Part shown: positions 9,501-17,877 of the stretch, in pieces
How positions within the stretch are numbered: position 1 is the stretch's first letter
Layout: every line of letters starts with the position of its first letter
Source of the DNA: an uncultured Lachnospiraceae bacterium
Lineage (GTDB): Bacteria; Bacillota; Clostridia; Lachnospirales; Lachnospiraceae
Reading direction: 5' to 3'
DNA length: 45,133 bases
Assembly: GCA_910583835.1 (NCBI GenBank)
Contig: CAJTYM010000035.1
Location: 1 to 45,133, forward strand
Notes under the pieces: model-generated
The model's database searches: none
What the model was told of the DNA's origin: nothing
Seen by the model: only the letters and a program-made list of their open reading frames with translations
Program-made: the position numbers and the translations under genes

Positions 9501-9744
9501 CTGTACGGTTACGGTGAAAAAACCATCCATAAAGGTTAAGAAATCTGTAAGCGTTCGCAAAGGCAAGACCTTGAAGCTGAAAGCCAAAGCTGTGCCCAAA
9601 GGCAAGATAACATATAAGAGCAGCAACAAGAAGATAGCGACGGTGAATAAGAAGGGCGTTGTCAAGGGCGTAAAGAAAGGAAACTGTAAGCTTACCTTGA
9701 AGTGCAATGGCGTAAAGAAGACTGTGAAGGTAAAAGTAAAATAA
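6520..9744 (+). CDS. Secreted parallel beta-helix protein with FN3 and Big_2 domains (putative polysaccharide-degrading enzyme)
   Basis: 1074 aa. A signal peptide (1-29, cleavage likely after LQA) is followed by a right-handed parallel beta-helix domain (about 37-595) that opens AYYVSTINGKDSNSGTS, the form common in beta-helix lyases and glycosidases. Three FN3 repeats follow (about 605-705, 713-806, 820-915), then two lysine-rich Big_2 Ig-like domains (about 925-1074). An acidic cluster WDADWSDG (D388, D390, D393) followed by YQYNYSHHNEGG is shared with the next gene and is a candidate active site. No sortase motif is present. The family resembles GH120/GH141 or pectate-lyase-type beta helices, but the catalytic class and substrate cannot be assigned by eye. 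It is in an operon with the upstream foldase. Confidence 0.75.
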   Translation: MKKRIVTLMTALAMLCSAVIPPGMELQAAEVKAKTTGTAYYVSTINGKDSNSGTSQDAPFYSLQKINQLDLNPGDQILLECGSVFTNGYLHLFGQSGIAEAPIVVDQYGTGADPVIDTNGQGVWFQNYGYRLDNAGHQYQGYVSSSILLYDSEYIEIQNLEIVNRNTEIDTVYNAEDMMDRTGVAAVAQDKGTIDHIHLKNLNVHDVEGNVYNKHMNNGGIYFTVFMPHDAVTGDKTDGTKDFVSSQTGVSRFNDVRIEDCSVVNTNRWGIAVGYTALWGKFADDKVISDEDIAAYGSTNVVIQNNYVKDAGGDAITLMYCDKPLVQYNISDGAARQMNSGDYAAKGEWQRFAAGIWPWKCKDAIFQYNEAFDTKNVNNENGDGQAWDADWSDGTIYQYNYSHHNEGGCLMVCLDEAYRTTFRYNISQNDMRALLDPFGSPKAHIYNNVFYVAEDVPIYRTRSSGETLLENNIFYYAGETAREEDWTVGNNKTYSNNLYYNYANVPTDAGAVNVAKGTQVFENPGNAPSSTTGRLNEHEDPETVSAFDGYRLSEGSPAIGAGKAIEDANGYDGSALDFFGNDLTEVDVFDIGAHQHQEKKGDDRPQKPSKPIIGETTKNTAQISWTAAGAAAGITGYRIKNGDEVLKELTGEELAAATDGQTITITLDNLEAGTEYTLTVVAYNEKGVESASQTISFKTEGDNPDNPDDPDKPEKPSEPEIGEPTETSVQISWKAAADTAGIKGYKVKDGDKVLKDLTGEELAAAMDGQTIAITLDNLEAGTEYTLTVVAYDEDGTESEPQVITFKTAGIQQGNGDEKPQKPSLPTVSGIKQTEAIVSWTAADDEASVKGYKIRNGNTVLLDLTGASLTAATNAGTKVISAKLQNLTAGTKYALTLTAYNQDGTESDPQEFAFTTEKAAANVQTPSMKLNKKSLTLYTKGKKSETLKLTVANISGAVKWTSSKPKVAMVSKGKVTAKKAGKTVITAQVGNYKASCTVTVKKPSIKVKKSVSVRKGKTLKLKAKAVPKGKITYKSSNKKIATVNKKGVVKGVKKGNCKLTLKCNGVKKTVKVKVK

Positions 9745-9772
9745 GAGTTTTTGACTCGGAAAGGAGAACTAG

Positions 9773-12700
9773 ATGAAAAAGAGAGCGTTAGCACTATTAT
9801 GTGCATTGGCATTAGTGGGAACGAGCCTGAATCTTCTTCCCGCCCCTCCGGTACATGCTGCGCAGACGAGCGGGACAACGTATTACATCAGCAGTATCCA
9901 TGGGGATAATAAAAATGCAGGAACATCGGAAAGCACGGCATGGGAGACGTTAGACAAGCTGGTTGACCTGCAGTTAAAGCCGGGAGACCAGGTCCTGTTA
10001 GAAAAGGGATCCGTATTCCAAGATTCGTATATCCATCTGCAGGATGTCCATGGAAGCGCAGAAGCTCCAATCCGCATCAGCAGCTATGGTATGGGGACAG
10101 CGAAGCCGGCAATCCATGCCAATGGGCAAGGCATCTGGTATCAGCAGTATGGCAGAAATCTGGATAACGCCCAACATAGGCGTGAAGGATATGTATCTTC
10201 CACAATTCTGCTCTATGATGTGGATTTTGTGGAAGTCAGCGATTTGGAACTGACCAATATATCCGATGATTTTGATTTTTTCCCAGGAGCGGTGGACAGC
10301 GTGGCAGAGGCCAGTTCAGCATCTGCGGATAAAGCCCGAAATAAGCGCATGGACCGCACGGGAGTGGCAGGGATAGCCAAAAATGGCGGAACCATGGAGC
10401 ATGTATATCTCGATAATCTGTATATCCATGACGTGGACGGCAATATTGGGGACAAGCATATGGATAACGGCGGCATTCAGATGAATGTGCTGCAGCCAGA
10501 GAATGAAGAAGAGACCGGGATTGCCAGATATCATGATGTGAGGATTACGAACTGTTATGTAAGAGACGTTTCCAGAGCCGGAATCTGTGTCGGTTATACT
10601 TACCAGCATGCGCGTTTCAATGGGGCAGCCATTTCGGATGAAACGGCACAGACTTACGGGCATACAGGCCTGCTGATGGAGAATAATTATGTCAAGGATA
10701 TTGGAAACGATGGAATCGTGGCAATGTATGCATACCGTCCGCTGGTGCAGAACAATGTGTCTGACCGATGCGGCGCGGATATGGATACGGAGAACGGCGG
10801 ATATGCCAGCTATTATGGGTATGTCTGCGCAGGGATCTGGCCCTGGAAATGCAAAGATGGGCTTTTCCAGTATAATGAAGGGTTTGACATGGTAGACAAT
10901 CAGGATGGAATGCCCTGGGATATTGATTATTCTGACGGGACGGTTTACCAGTATAATTACAGCCATAACAATGGCGGCGGATGTATCATGTTCTGCGGCG
11001 GTGAGGCTTACAATGGCGTATTCCGTTATAACATCAGCCAGAACGATTTAAAAGGGCAGTTGGTGCTGTCAGGCAATCCGACTGGCCAAGTATACAATAA
11101 TGTATTTTATTTAGACGGAGATCTTAGCACGAAGATCCACAATCCGAATTTCTGCAATGGAACCGGTATCATGCGGAATAATATCTTCTATAACATCAGT
11201 TCTGTGGTAGAGGAAGAAGAACATATGGATAAAACGCAGGATACCTGGGAAAATAACATTTTCTATGGCTATGATAACCGATTTGCAGTCGGCGATCTGG
11301 GAGAAAACAATCTGAGCGCGGATCCCAAGTTTGTAAATCCAGGTCAGGCGCCGACAGATGTATTGGCAGCTGATGGGAAAGCAACCATACATACAAGAGA
11401 CGTCTATAACGGCTACAAACTTCAGGATGGCTCGCCGGCAATCAATGCAGGTGTTTACATTAAGGGTACGGCAGATGCTGATTTCTTTGGAAATGCAGTG
11501 GGACTTCAGCCGGATATCGGGGCATTTGAATCTGATACCGCAGAAACAGAAGTGGCTCTTAACCTGCAGATACGTGGTGGGACGCCAATGGTTGTTAAGT
11601 CTGACAAAGTCAGGGAAGTGGAAAAGGAGATGACGGCAGGGGAACTGAAAAAATACCTTGTGCATGCGAAAGGCTCTTCCCTGGCAATCATTGCAGGCAA
11701 TCAATCAGCGGTTGCAGATGATGCGGTTGTTGATGAAACGATGAGAGTCAGAGTTACGGGAGGCGGAAGTTCAAAAGACTATGGGATTTCCCTTGTAAAG
11801 GATTATTGGGAATATGCTCCTGCTTCCATGACCGCAACGGCGGGAAGCCGCCAGGATGCTGCCTCAGATGCCAGTAAAGTGCTGGATGGAAATCTGACTA
11901 CGATGTGGCATACAACATGGGCTGGATGTACACAGAACGAAGTTTGGATTCGCTTTGACCTTGGAGAAGAAAAAGACGTTGCCATGCTGAAGTATGTTGC
12001 GAGAAATAGCGGCGTCAACGGTATCTTTGAGGAATATAAGATAGAGGTCAGCAATGATGATTCGACATGGGCAGAAGCAGACAGAGGAACCTGGAGCGGA
12101 GCAATAGGTGGAACGGAATATGCGAAATTTGATTCTGTGCGGGCACGTTACGTGAAACTGAGCGGCTTGAAAACGAAAGTTGCTGCAGGCGCTGATGCGG
12201 ATGCGGGCAAGATTTTCGGAACGGCGGCAGAGATCCGCATTGGGTATGAGGACGATGGGATATTAGTGCTTCGGGCAAAAAGCGGCTCGGGACTGACTGT
12301 TGCAGATAATGCGATTCAAGAAGTGCCGCTGCTGTCAACGGTTCAGGAACTGAAAGAGAAGCTGGAGTATTCAAATGGAGCGGAATTGAAGATCCTGAAA
12401 GCAGACGGACAGGAGGCAGCGGATACGGATATTGTAAGATCCAGCATGACAGCCACACTTTCAAGAGGCGAGGATACCCAGACATATACGATTTCGCTTG
12501 CGGAGGGATTTCAGGAATATGATCCTGCTTCCATGACCGCAACAGCAGGAAGCGTGGAAACTGCGGGCGGCGCTTCGCAAGGAAGTGCGAACCTTGCTCT
12601 GGACAATAATTTAAGTACGATGTGGCATACGGCATGGGCTGGATGTAATCAGGATGAAGTGTGGATCCAGTTAGACTTGCAAGAATCCAAGCCTGTATCT

Positions 12701-13675
12701 GCGCTCAAATATATAGCGAGAAGCGATGCCGACAATGGTATTTTTGAGGAATATAAAATAGAGGTCAGCGATGATGCTGCAACTTGGACAGAGGCAGCCC
12801 AAGGAACCTGGAGCGGAGCGATAGGCGGAACGGAATATGCGAAATTTGATACCGTACAGGCACGTTATGTGAAGCTGATTGGCATAAGGACGATAGGCGG
12901 TAAAGACGATGATGCGGGCAAGATTTTCGGATCGGCGGCAGAAATCCGCGTTGGCAATGTAGAGAAGGACTCAGACCTGGTAGTACGGGTGCGGAACGAT
13001 TCACCGCTGATTATTACAGATGATGAGATTTGCGAGGTGCCCAAGCAGACGTCTGTGCAGGCACTGAAAGAACTGCTAATCTGCCCGGAAGACGCTGAAT
13101 TGAAGATTCTTGGCAAGGATGGCCAGGCTGCTGCTGATGGCGCTATAGTAGCTAATGGCATGACGGTGAGCCTTGCAAGGGGCAGCGAAACAAAAACCTA
13201 TACAATTGCAATAGTAAAGGAATATGAGGAATATGATCCTTCTTCCATGACAGCTACGGCGGGAAGCGTGGAAACGAGCAGCGCTACAGAAGGAAGCGCG
13301 GGCTTTGCACTGGACAATAATTTAAATACGATATGGCACACAGCATGGGCAGGATGCCAGAGGGACAAGGTTTGGATTCAGTTTGACCTCGGGGAAGTGA
13401 AGCCGGTGTCTATGGTTAAATATGTTGCCAAGCAGTCAGGCGGAGCTAATGGAATATTCAAAAAATACAAAGTCCAAGTCAGCGAGGACGGCGCGAACTG
13501 GATGGATGCCGGCAGCGGAACCTGGAGCGGAACGCTTGCTTCTACGGAGTATGCAAAATTCGATACGGTACAGGCGAGGTATGTGAAACTGCTGGGTGAG
13601 GAAACGACTTCACTGGATAGTAAGATTTATGGCTCAGCTGCAGAAATCCGTATCGGATATGAAGTAACAGAATAG
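9773..13675 (+). CDS. Secreted parallel beta-helix protein with three F5/8C (CBM32-like) modules
   Basis: 1300 aa, 28 nt after the previous gene, with a GGAAAGGAG site. The signal peptide ends at about residue 29 (PVHA). The beta-helix domain (about 35-590) is a diverged paralogue of the preceding protein, sharing AGIWPWKCKD, FQYNE and the acidic cluster WDIDYSDG (D383, D385, D388) with YQYNYSHNNGGG. The rest is three tandem modules, each an approximately 75-aa linker domain plus an F5/8 type C discoidin domain with a TATAGS start, a TMWHT or TIWHT motif, and WAGC. These domains usually bind galactose-type or other glycans. It lacks the lysine-rich tail of its neighbour. Likely role: attack of a complex glycan with multivalent binding. 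Substrate unknown. Confidence 0.75.
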   Translation: MKKRALALLCALALVGTSLNLLPAPPVHAAQTSGTTYYISSIHGDNKNAGTSESTAWETLDKLVDLQLKPGDQVLLEKGSVFQDSYIHLQDVHGSAEAPIRISSYGMGTAKPAIHANGQGIWYQQYGRNLDNAQHRREGYVSSTILLYDVDFVEVSDLELTNISDDFDFFPGAVDSVAEASSASADKARNKRMDRTGVAGIAKNGGTMEHVYLDNLYIHDVDGNIGDKHMDNGGIQMNVLQPENEEETGIARYHDVRITNCYVRDVSRAGICVGYTYQHARFNGAAISDETAQTYGHTGLLMENNYVKDIGNDGIVAMYAYRPLVQNNVSDRCGADMDTENGGYASYYGYVCAGIWPWKCKDGLFQYNEGFDMVDNQDGMPWDIDYSDGTVYQYNYSHNNGGGCIMFCGGEAYNGVFRYNISQNDLKGQLVLSGNPTGQVYNNVFYLDGDLSTKIHNPNFCNGTGIMRNNIFYNISSVVEEEEHMDKTQDTWENNIFYGYDNRFAVGDLGENNLSADPKFVNPGQAPTDVLAADGKATIHTRDVYNGYKLQDGSPAINAGVYIKGTADADFFGNAVGLQPDIGAFESDTAETEVALNLQIRGGTPMVVKSDKVREVEKEMTAGELKKYLVHAKGSSLAIIAGNQSAVADDAVVDETMRVRVTGGGSSKDYGISLVKDYWEYAPASMTATAGSRQDAASDASKVLDGNLTTMWHTTWAGCTQNEVWIRFDLGEEKDVAMLKYVARNSGVNGIFEEYKIEVSNDDSTWAEADRGTWSGAIGGTEYAKFDSVRARYVKLSGLKTKVAAGADADAGKIFGTAAEIRIGYEDDGILVLRAKSGSGLTVADNAIQEVPLLSTVQELKEKLEYSNGAELKILKADGQEAADTDIVRSSMTATLSRGEDTQTYTISLAEGFQEYDPASMTATAGSVETAGGASQGSANLALDNNLSTMWHTAWAGCNQDEVWIQLDLQESKPVSALKYIARSDADNGIFEEYKIEVSDDAATWTEAAQGTWSGAIGGTEYAKFDTVQARYVKLIGIRTIGGKDDDAGKIFGSAAEIRVGNVEKDSDLVVRVRNDSPLIITDDEICEVPKQTSVQALKELLICPEDAELKILGKDGQAAADGAIVANGMTVSLARGSETKTYTIAIVKEYEEYDPSSMTATAGSVETSSATEGSAGFALDNNLNTIWHTAWAGCQRDKVWIQFDLGEVKPVSMVKYVAKQSGGANGIFKKYKVQVSEDGANWMDAGSGTWSGTLASTEYAKFDTVQARYVKLLGEETTSLDSKIYGSAAEIRIGYEVTE

Positions 13676-13715
13676 TAACAGAACAGAGAGCGATTGGCCA
13701 AGCCAGCGCGCCTAT

Positions 13716-13757
13716 CCCCGCAGAGCAGGAGAAAAACCTGTTCTGCGGGGTATTTAA
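13716..13757 (+). terminator. Terminator after the beta-helix operon
   Basis: A 14-bp stem, CCCCGCAGAGCAGG (13716-13729) with CCTGTTCTGCGGGG (13737-13750), contains one G-T pair and is followed by a weak T-rich TATTTAAATTT. The T-run is poor, but the stem is very stable. Confidence 0.65.
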
Positions 13758-13793
13758 ATTTAGAAATGGTTACGGATATCTGGTTACAATTCC

Positions 13794-13891
13794 TTGCCAC
13801 ATGCCATAAAATAGTATAAGATAACTGTGAATGTAAAAATGGCTGGGCTGTGGCAATTTTTGTCAGGGAGGCCAGCCGGGATTGAAGGAGG
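13794..13891 (+). promoter_or_regulatory. ddl promoter candidate and leader with alternative hairpins
   Basis: TTGCCA (13794-13799) with TAAGAT (13817-13822) at 17-bp spacing is a possible promoter. The leader can form GGCTGG (13841-13846) with CCAGCC (13872-13877), or alternatively AAAAAT (13835-13840) with ATTTTT (13856-13861). AAGGAGG at 13885-13891 is the ribosome site, 8 nt before the ATG. Whether the two folds compete is untested. Confidence 0.35.
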
Positions 13892-13899
13892 ATTGCCAA

Positions 13900-14952
13900 A
13901 TGAATATTGTAGTGTTGGCAGGGGGCTTAAGCCCTGAGAGGGATGTATCGTTTATGACGGGGAAAAATGTGGCGGAGGCTTTGCGTAAAAATGGGCATCA
14001 GGTGATTTTGCTGGATGTTTTTATGGGATATGGAGAAGAAGAGCAGGACCTTGCAGGCGTATTTGAGCGTTCTTTGCAGGCCAGCGTTTCTGTCTTTGGT
14101 ATTTCTGAGGAAGCGCCCGACCTTGCAGCAGTGAAGAAAAGCCGTAAAGACCAAAGCGACTGTTTCTTCGGACCAAATGTGATTGCCATGTGCCGGATGG
14201 CGGATATTGTCTTCCTCGCCCTTCATGGAGAAAATGGGGAAAATGGCAAGGTACAGGCAGCGTTTGACCTGTATGGCATTAAATATACCGGAACCGGACA
14301 TCTTAGCAGTGCGCTTGCCATGGACAAGGGCATTTCCAAGCGGCTGTTTGCAGCAAATGGGATTCCCACGCCGGCGGGAATATGCGTAAAGAAGGACAAT
14401 TGCCAGTGGGATTTTAAGGACACAGGACTCACTTTGCCCTGTGTGGTAAAGCCTTGCTGCGGTGGTTCCAGTATCGGCGTGTCCATCGTGCGGACGGAGG
14501 AAGAGTATCGGAATGCTTTGGAAGAGGCATTTCGCTGGGAGCAGGAAGTAGTAGTGGAAGATTATGTCAAAGGCAGGGAGTTTTCCATTGCCGTCATTGA
14601 TTTTGCAGCGCTTCCTGTTATTGAAATTGCGCCTTTGGAAGGATTTTACGATTACAAGAATAAATATGCGGCTGGAAGCGCCGTGGAGACCTGTCCGGCA
14701 GACCTGCCGGCAGACATTACTGACAGGATGCAGCGTTGTGCAGAAGATGTGGCAAAAGTGCTGGGGCTCGATACATATTCCAGGATGGACTTCCTTCTGG
14801 ATGAGGAAAATCATTTTTACTGCCTGGAAGCAAATACCTTGCCGGGCATGACGGCGACAAGCCTGATTCCCCAGGAAGCACAGGCGGTGGGAATTAGTTT
14901 TGAGCAGCTCTGTGAGAAGATTATTCAGGTTTCTTTAGCAAAATATCAATAG
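13900..14952 (+). CDS. ddl: D-alanine--D-alanine ligase
   Basis: 350 aa from the ATG at 13900 (AAGGAGG 8 nt upstream; an in-frame TTG at 13882 overlaps that site). It makes the D-Ala-D-Ala end of peptidoglycan precursors in the cytoplasm using ATP. The N-terminus MNIVVLAGGLSPERDVS matches the family. LALHGENGENGKVQ, the ATP-grasp core (PCVVKPCCGGSSIGVS, then VVVEDYVKGREFSIAV) and LEANTLPGMTATS are all visible. murF follows 17 nt later, so the dipeptide ligase and the enzyme that attaches the dipeptide are co-transcribed. The canonical D-Ala ligase and D-Ala-D-Lac or D-Ser variants cannot be fully separated by eye, but no resistance cluster is near. Confidence 0.93.
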   Translation: MNIVVLAGGLSPERDVSFMTGKNVAEALRKNGHQVILLDVFMGYGEEEQDLAGVFERSLQASVSVFGISEEAPDLAAVKKSRKDQSDCFFGPNVIAMCRMADIVFLALHGENGENGKVQAAFDLYGIKYTGTGHLSSALAMDKGISKRLFAANGIPTPAGICVKKDNCQWDFKDTGLTLPCVVKPCCGGSSIGVSIVRTEEEYRNALEEAFRWEQEVVVEDYVKGREFSIAVIDFAALPVIEIAPLEGFYDYKNKYAAGSAVETCPADLPADITDRMQRCAEDVAKVLGLDTYSRMDFLLDEENHFYCLEANTLPGMTATSLIPQEAQAVGISFEQLCEKIIQVSLAKYQ

Positions 14953-14969
14953 CAGCAGAGGAGGGTAAC

Positions 14970-16370
14970 ATGAAAGAAATGACATTGGAACACATTGCAC
15001 AGGCCTGCCAGGGAACGTATGTGGGCGACCCGGCAAAGCGGCAGACGGAGATTATGGGAGCCGTTACAGACAGCCGGGAGCTGGAGGAAGGCTACCTCTT
15101 TATCCCCATTAAAGGTGCAAAGGTGGATGGGCATGATTTCATCCCCCAGGTGATTGGCAAGGGGGCGGCAGCCGTCCTCTCGGAAAAAGAACTGCCGGAT
15201 TGCGCAGTGCCCTATATCCGTGTGGCTTCCAGTGAGCAGGCGCTCAAGGATATTGCAGAGTATTACCGCAGCCGTCTTACGATTCCCATTGTGGGCATCA
15301 CTGGCAGCGTAGGCAAGACCAGCACCAAGGAAATGATAGCGTCCGTGCTCTCGCAGAAGTATTCCGTATTAAAGACTAAGGGCAATTACAACAATGAGAT
15401 TGGGCTTCCGCTGACGCTGCTGCGCATCCGCGAGGAACATCAGGCGGCGGTTGTGGAGATGGGGATTTCTGATTTCGGGGAAATGCACCGGCTGGCAAAA
15501 ATAGCGCGCCCCGATATCTGTGTGATTACCAATATTGGCATCTGCCATCTGGAAAACCTAAAGACCAGGGACGGTATCCTGCAGGCGAAAAGTGAAATTT
15601 TCGATTATCTGAAGCCCGAGGGGCATATCGTGCTCAATGGGGAGGATGACAAGCTTTCTGCGATTGAGGAAGTGTCCGGCGTCCATCCGATATTTTACGG
15701 ATTCCCGCAGGAACAGGGAGATAATGGGATTCGTAAGCAAATTTACGCAGACCAGGTGGAAAACTGCGGCCTGAAAGGCGTGAAGGCGCAGATACATACG
15801 CCCAAAGGCGCAATCCATGTACACATCCCGATTCCAGGTGAGCATAATGTGTATAATGCTATGGCAGCCGCCGGCGTGGGGCTTTGCCTGGACATGGAGC
15901 TTTCAGAGATTCAGGCGGGAATTGAACGTGCAGAGACTATCGGCGGCCGTAGCAATCTTATGGAAATTGGAGATATGATTGTCATTGATGACTGCTACAA
16001 TGCGAATCCGGTGTCCATGCGGGCTTCGCTGGACGTGCTGGCCTATGGGCTTGGCAGGACCATTGCCGTCCTCGGGGACATGGGGGAGCTGGGAGAAAAT
16101 GAAAAGCATCTCCACTACGGCGTGGGAGAATATGCAGCCAAGAAACAGGTAGGTGCCATATTCTGCGCCGGCACATTGTCCCGGGAAATGGCAAAGGGAG
16201 CCAAAGACGCCGGGGCAAAGCAGGTATTCCATTTTGAGACCAGGGAGGAGATGGTGGCGCATTTGCTGGGATACCTGCAAAAAGGAGATACCGTATTGGT
16301 GAAAGCTTCGCATTTCATGGAATTCCCAGAAGTGGTAAAAGAAATTAAAGCTAAATTTGGTGCTGCTTAA
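14970..16370 (+). CDS. murF: UDP-MurNAc-tripeptide--D-Ala-D-Ala ligase
   Basis: 466 aa. It adds D-Ala-D-Ala to UDP-MurNAc-tripeptide, the last cytoplasmic step of the pentapeptide precursor. It has the three-domain Mur ligase layout: an N-terminal substrate domain (TDSRELEEGYLFIPIKG), a central ATPase with P-loop GITGSVGKTSTKEM (around residue 110) and the NNEIGLPLTLL stretch, and a C-terminal domain with IDDCYNANPVSMRASLDVL typical of MurF, then LGDMGELGE. It has a GAGGAGGG-type ribosome site, overlaps the convergent plsC by 20 nt and is coupled to ddl. Confidence 0.96.
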   Translation: MKEMTLEHIAQACQGTYVGDPAKRQTEIMGAVTDSRELEEGYLFIPIKGAKVDGHDFIPQVIGKGAAAVLSEKELPDCAVPYIRVASSEQALKDIAEYYRSRLTIPIVGITGSVGKTSTKEMIASVLSQKYSVLKTKGNYNNEIGLPLTLLRIREEHQAAVVEMGISDFGEMHRLAKIARPDICVITNIGICHLENLKTRDGILQAKSEIFDYLKPEGHIVLNGEDDKLSAIEEVSGVHPIFYGFPQEQGDNGIRKQIYADQVENCGLKGVKAQIHTPKGAIHVHIPIPGEHNVYNAMAAAGVGLCLDMELSEIQAGIERAETIGGRSNLMEIGDMIVIDDCYNANPVSMRASLDVLAYGLGRTIAVLGDMGELGENEKHLHYGVGEYAAKKQVGAIFCAGTLSREMAKGAKDAGAKQVFHFETREEMVAHLLGYLQKGDTVLVKASHFMEFPEVVKEIKAKFGAA

Positions 16371-17082
16371 GCATCTCTTCAATCTTAGCCCTGGTATATG
16401 CACCGGAGAATTTGCGCTGCTCCTTATCCAGATCTTTTAAATAAATCGGCTCTCCGTATTCCACAATTACGCTGCACTTACGCATATAAGGCATATGTTT
16501 TTCCCAGATGTCCTGGCTGTTAGTGATGGCAATGGGAATAATCGGACAGCCGGATTTTTCTGCAATTTTCAGGCTGCCCTCCTTAAACGGCAGCAATCCT
16601 TGTTCCGGGTGGGGGTTCCTGGTACCCTCCGGGAAAATACAGATAGAAATGCCTTTTTTGACATATTCGATGCCGGTAAGGATGGTCTTTAAGCCAGCTT
16701 TTAAGTTGGAGCGGTCTAAAAACAGGCAGTAAAGCCGTTTCATCCACACGGACAGCAGCGGGACTTTCTCTAAAAAATCTTTGGAGATATATCCGGTAAG
16801 CCCGGGGCAGCGGGAATAGGTGATGATAATGTCAAAATAGCTCTGGTGGTTGGGGACATATAATACTGCCTGGTCCTTGGGAACCCGCTCCTCTCCGATG
16901 ATGGTCACTTTGGTCCCGGCAAGAAATAAAACTACGCGGAATGCCCACTGTACAATGCGCAGGCTGCTGATATCAGCCGCATAGCTGTTGAATTTCTTAA
17001 AAATCCATTCAAATATCATGATGGGAATTGACAAAATCAGAAAACAAATTAGAAAAAGTGAAACCAGAATCAATCGTATCAT
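16351..17082 (-). CDS. plsC: 1-acyl-sn-glycerol-3-phosphate acyltransferase
   Basis: 243 aa. It acylates lysophosphatidic acid to phosphatidic acid at the membrane. An N-terminal hydrophobic helix (about 2-28) anchors it. The acyltransferase signature NHQSYFD (H79 and D84 of the HX4D motif) and the later FPEGTRNP substrate motif are intact, as is the PIIPIAI stretch. An AGAGGT ribosome site precedes the ATG at 17082. It is convergent with and overlaps the end of murF by 20 nt, so the transcripts are antisense there. Confidence 0.93.
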   Translation of the reverse strand: MIRLILVSLFLICFLILSIPIMIFEWIFKKFNSYAADISSLRIVQWAFRVVLFLAGTKVTIIGEERVPKDQAVLYVPNHQSYFDIIITYSRCPGLTGYISKDFLEKVPLLSVWMKRLYCLFLDRSNLKAGLKTILTGIEYVKKGISICIFPEGTRNPHPEQGLLPFKEGSLKIAEKSGCPIIPIAITNSQDIWEKHMPYMRKCSVIVEYGEPIYLKDLDKEQRKFSGAYTRAKIEEMLKQHQI

Positions 17083-17205
17083 GTCATTTACCTCTTTTAC
17101 TGTTTGCTACCATTATACAGAGGTATTTCAGAAAATACAATCATAAATATGGGAAATTGCTTATAGAATTATGAGGAGAATGTATGAAAAGCGAAGGAGC
17201 TTGAG

Positions 17206-17637
17206 ATGAAAGAAAGATTTTTGCCAATAAGGCAGGGGATAGTGCAGTTGTGGGCAGCAATGCTGCTGTTGGTGTTGTTTGGCGGCTGCGGGCTGGAGAA
17301 GACGGATGAGAAAAAAATTGCGGATTTGTCCTACACAATCCTGGAGGAGAAAGAGATTCCCCAGGAATTTCTTGCCGTCATAGAAGAGAAAAAAGAGCAG
17401 ATTTTTAAGTTGACCTATACGGATGAGGAAAACCTGTATATCGCTGTGGGCTATGGCGTCCAGCAGACTGGCGGATACAGCATTTCCGTCAATCAGTGTT
17501 ATGACACTGCCAATGCCATTTATTTTGATACCACTTTGATTGGACCGTCCAAAGGTGAGCAGGTAAATGAGGCGAAATCGTATCCTTATTTGGTAATTAA
17601 GACGGAATATTCGCAAAAAAATGTAGTTTTTGAGTAA
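17206..17637 (+). CDS. Small putative lipoprotein with PrcB-like C-terminal domain
   Basis: 143 aa. The N-terminus has positive residues, a hydrophobic stretch (LWAAMLLLVLFGG) and a cysteine at about residue 26 in LFGGC, an atypical but plausible lipobox. The remainder contains EIPQEFLAVIEEKKEQIFKLTY and GVQQTGGYSISVNQCY, then IGPSKGEQVNEAKSYPYLVIK. This pattern resembles the PrcB C-terminal domain found in small exported Clostridia proteins. AAGGAG precedes the ATG. It is alone between plsC and the murA promoters. The molecular role is not known; attachment to the outer face of the membrane is inferred. Confidence 0.6.
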   Translation: MKERFLPIRQGIVQLWAAMLLLVLFGGCGLEKTDEKKIADLSYTILEEKEIPQEFLAVIEEKKEQIFKLTYTDEENLYIAVGYGVQQTGGYSISVNQCYDTANAIYFDTTLIGPSKGEQVNEAKSYPYLVIKTEYSQKNVVFE

Positions 17638-17760
17638 GAAATACAATAGGCAATCAGTCCTGAATGTGCTAAGATATTATGTGGCGGACAAGTTAGAATA
17701 TAAATAGTTGATAATGGGCAGGCACAGAAAACGAGATTTTGCATAAAATAAGCTAACAGA

Positions 17761-17841
17761 TTTACAAATGGATAAAGTGTGTTATAATGGTAGGTAGGTT
17801 TTGTCAGGAACTTGACAGAATAAGCTATTTATTATTATAAT
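17761..17841 (+). promoter_or_regulatory. Tandem promoters upstream of murA
   Basis: Promoter 1 is TTTACA (17761-17766), 16 bp, TATAAT (17783-17788). Promoter 2 is TTGACA (17812-17817), 18 bp, TATAAT (17836-17841). Both are close to consensus and point to murA, whose ATG is at 17878 with an AGAGGTG ribosome site. The rest of the 240-bp gap after the lipoprotein gene shows no gene. Confidence 0.7.
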
Positions 17842-17877
17842 AACTTCTTGTACGAAAACATAACATAGAGGTGCAGA

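Noticed and set aside
13751..13899. T-box leader for ddl
   Set aside because: No AGGGTGGNACCGCG-type motif or specifier structure is present.
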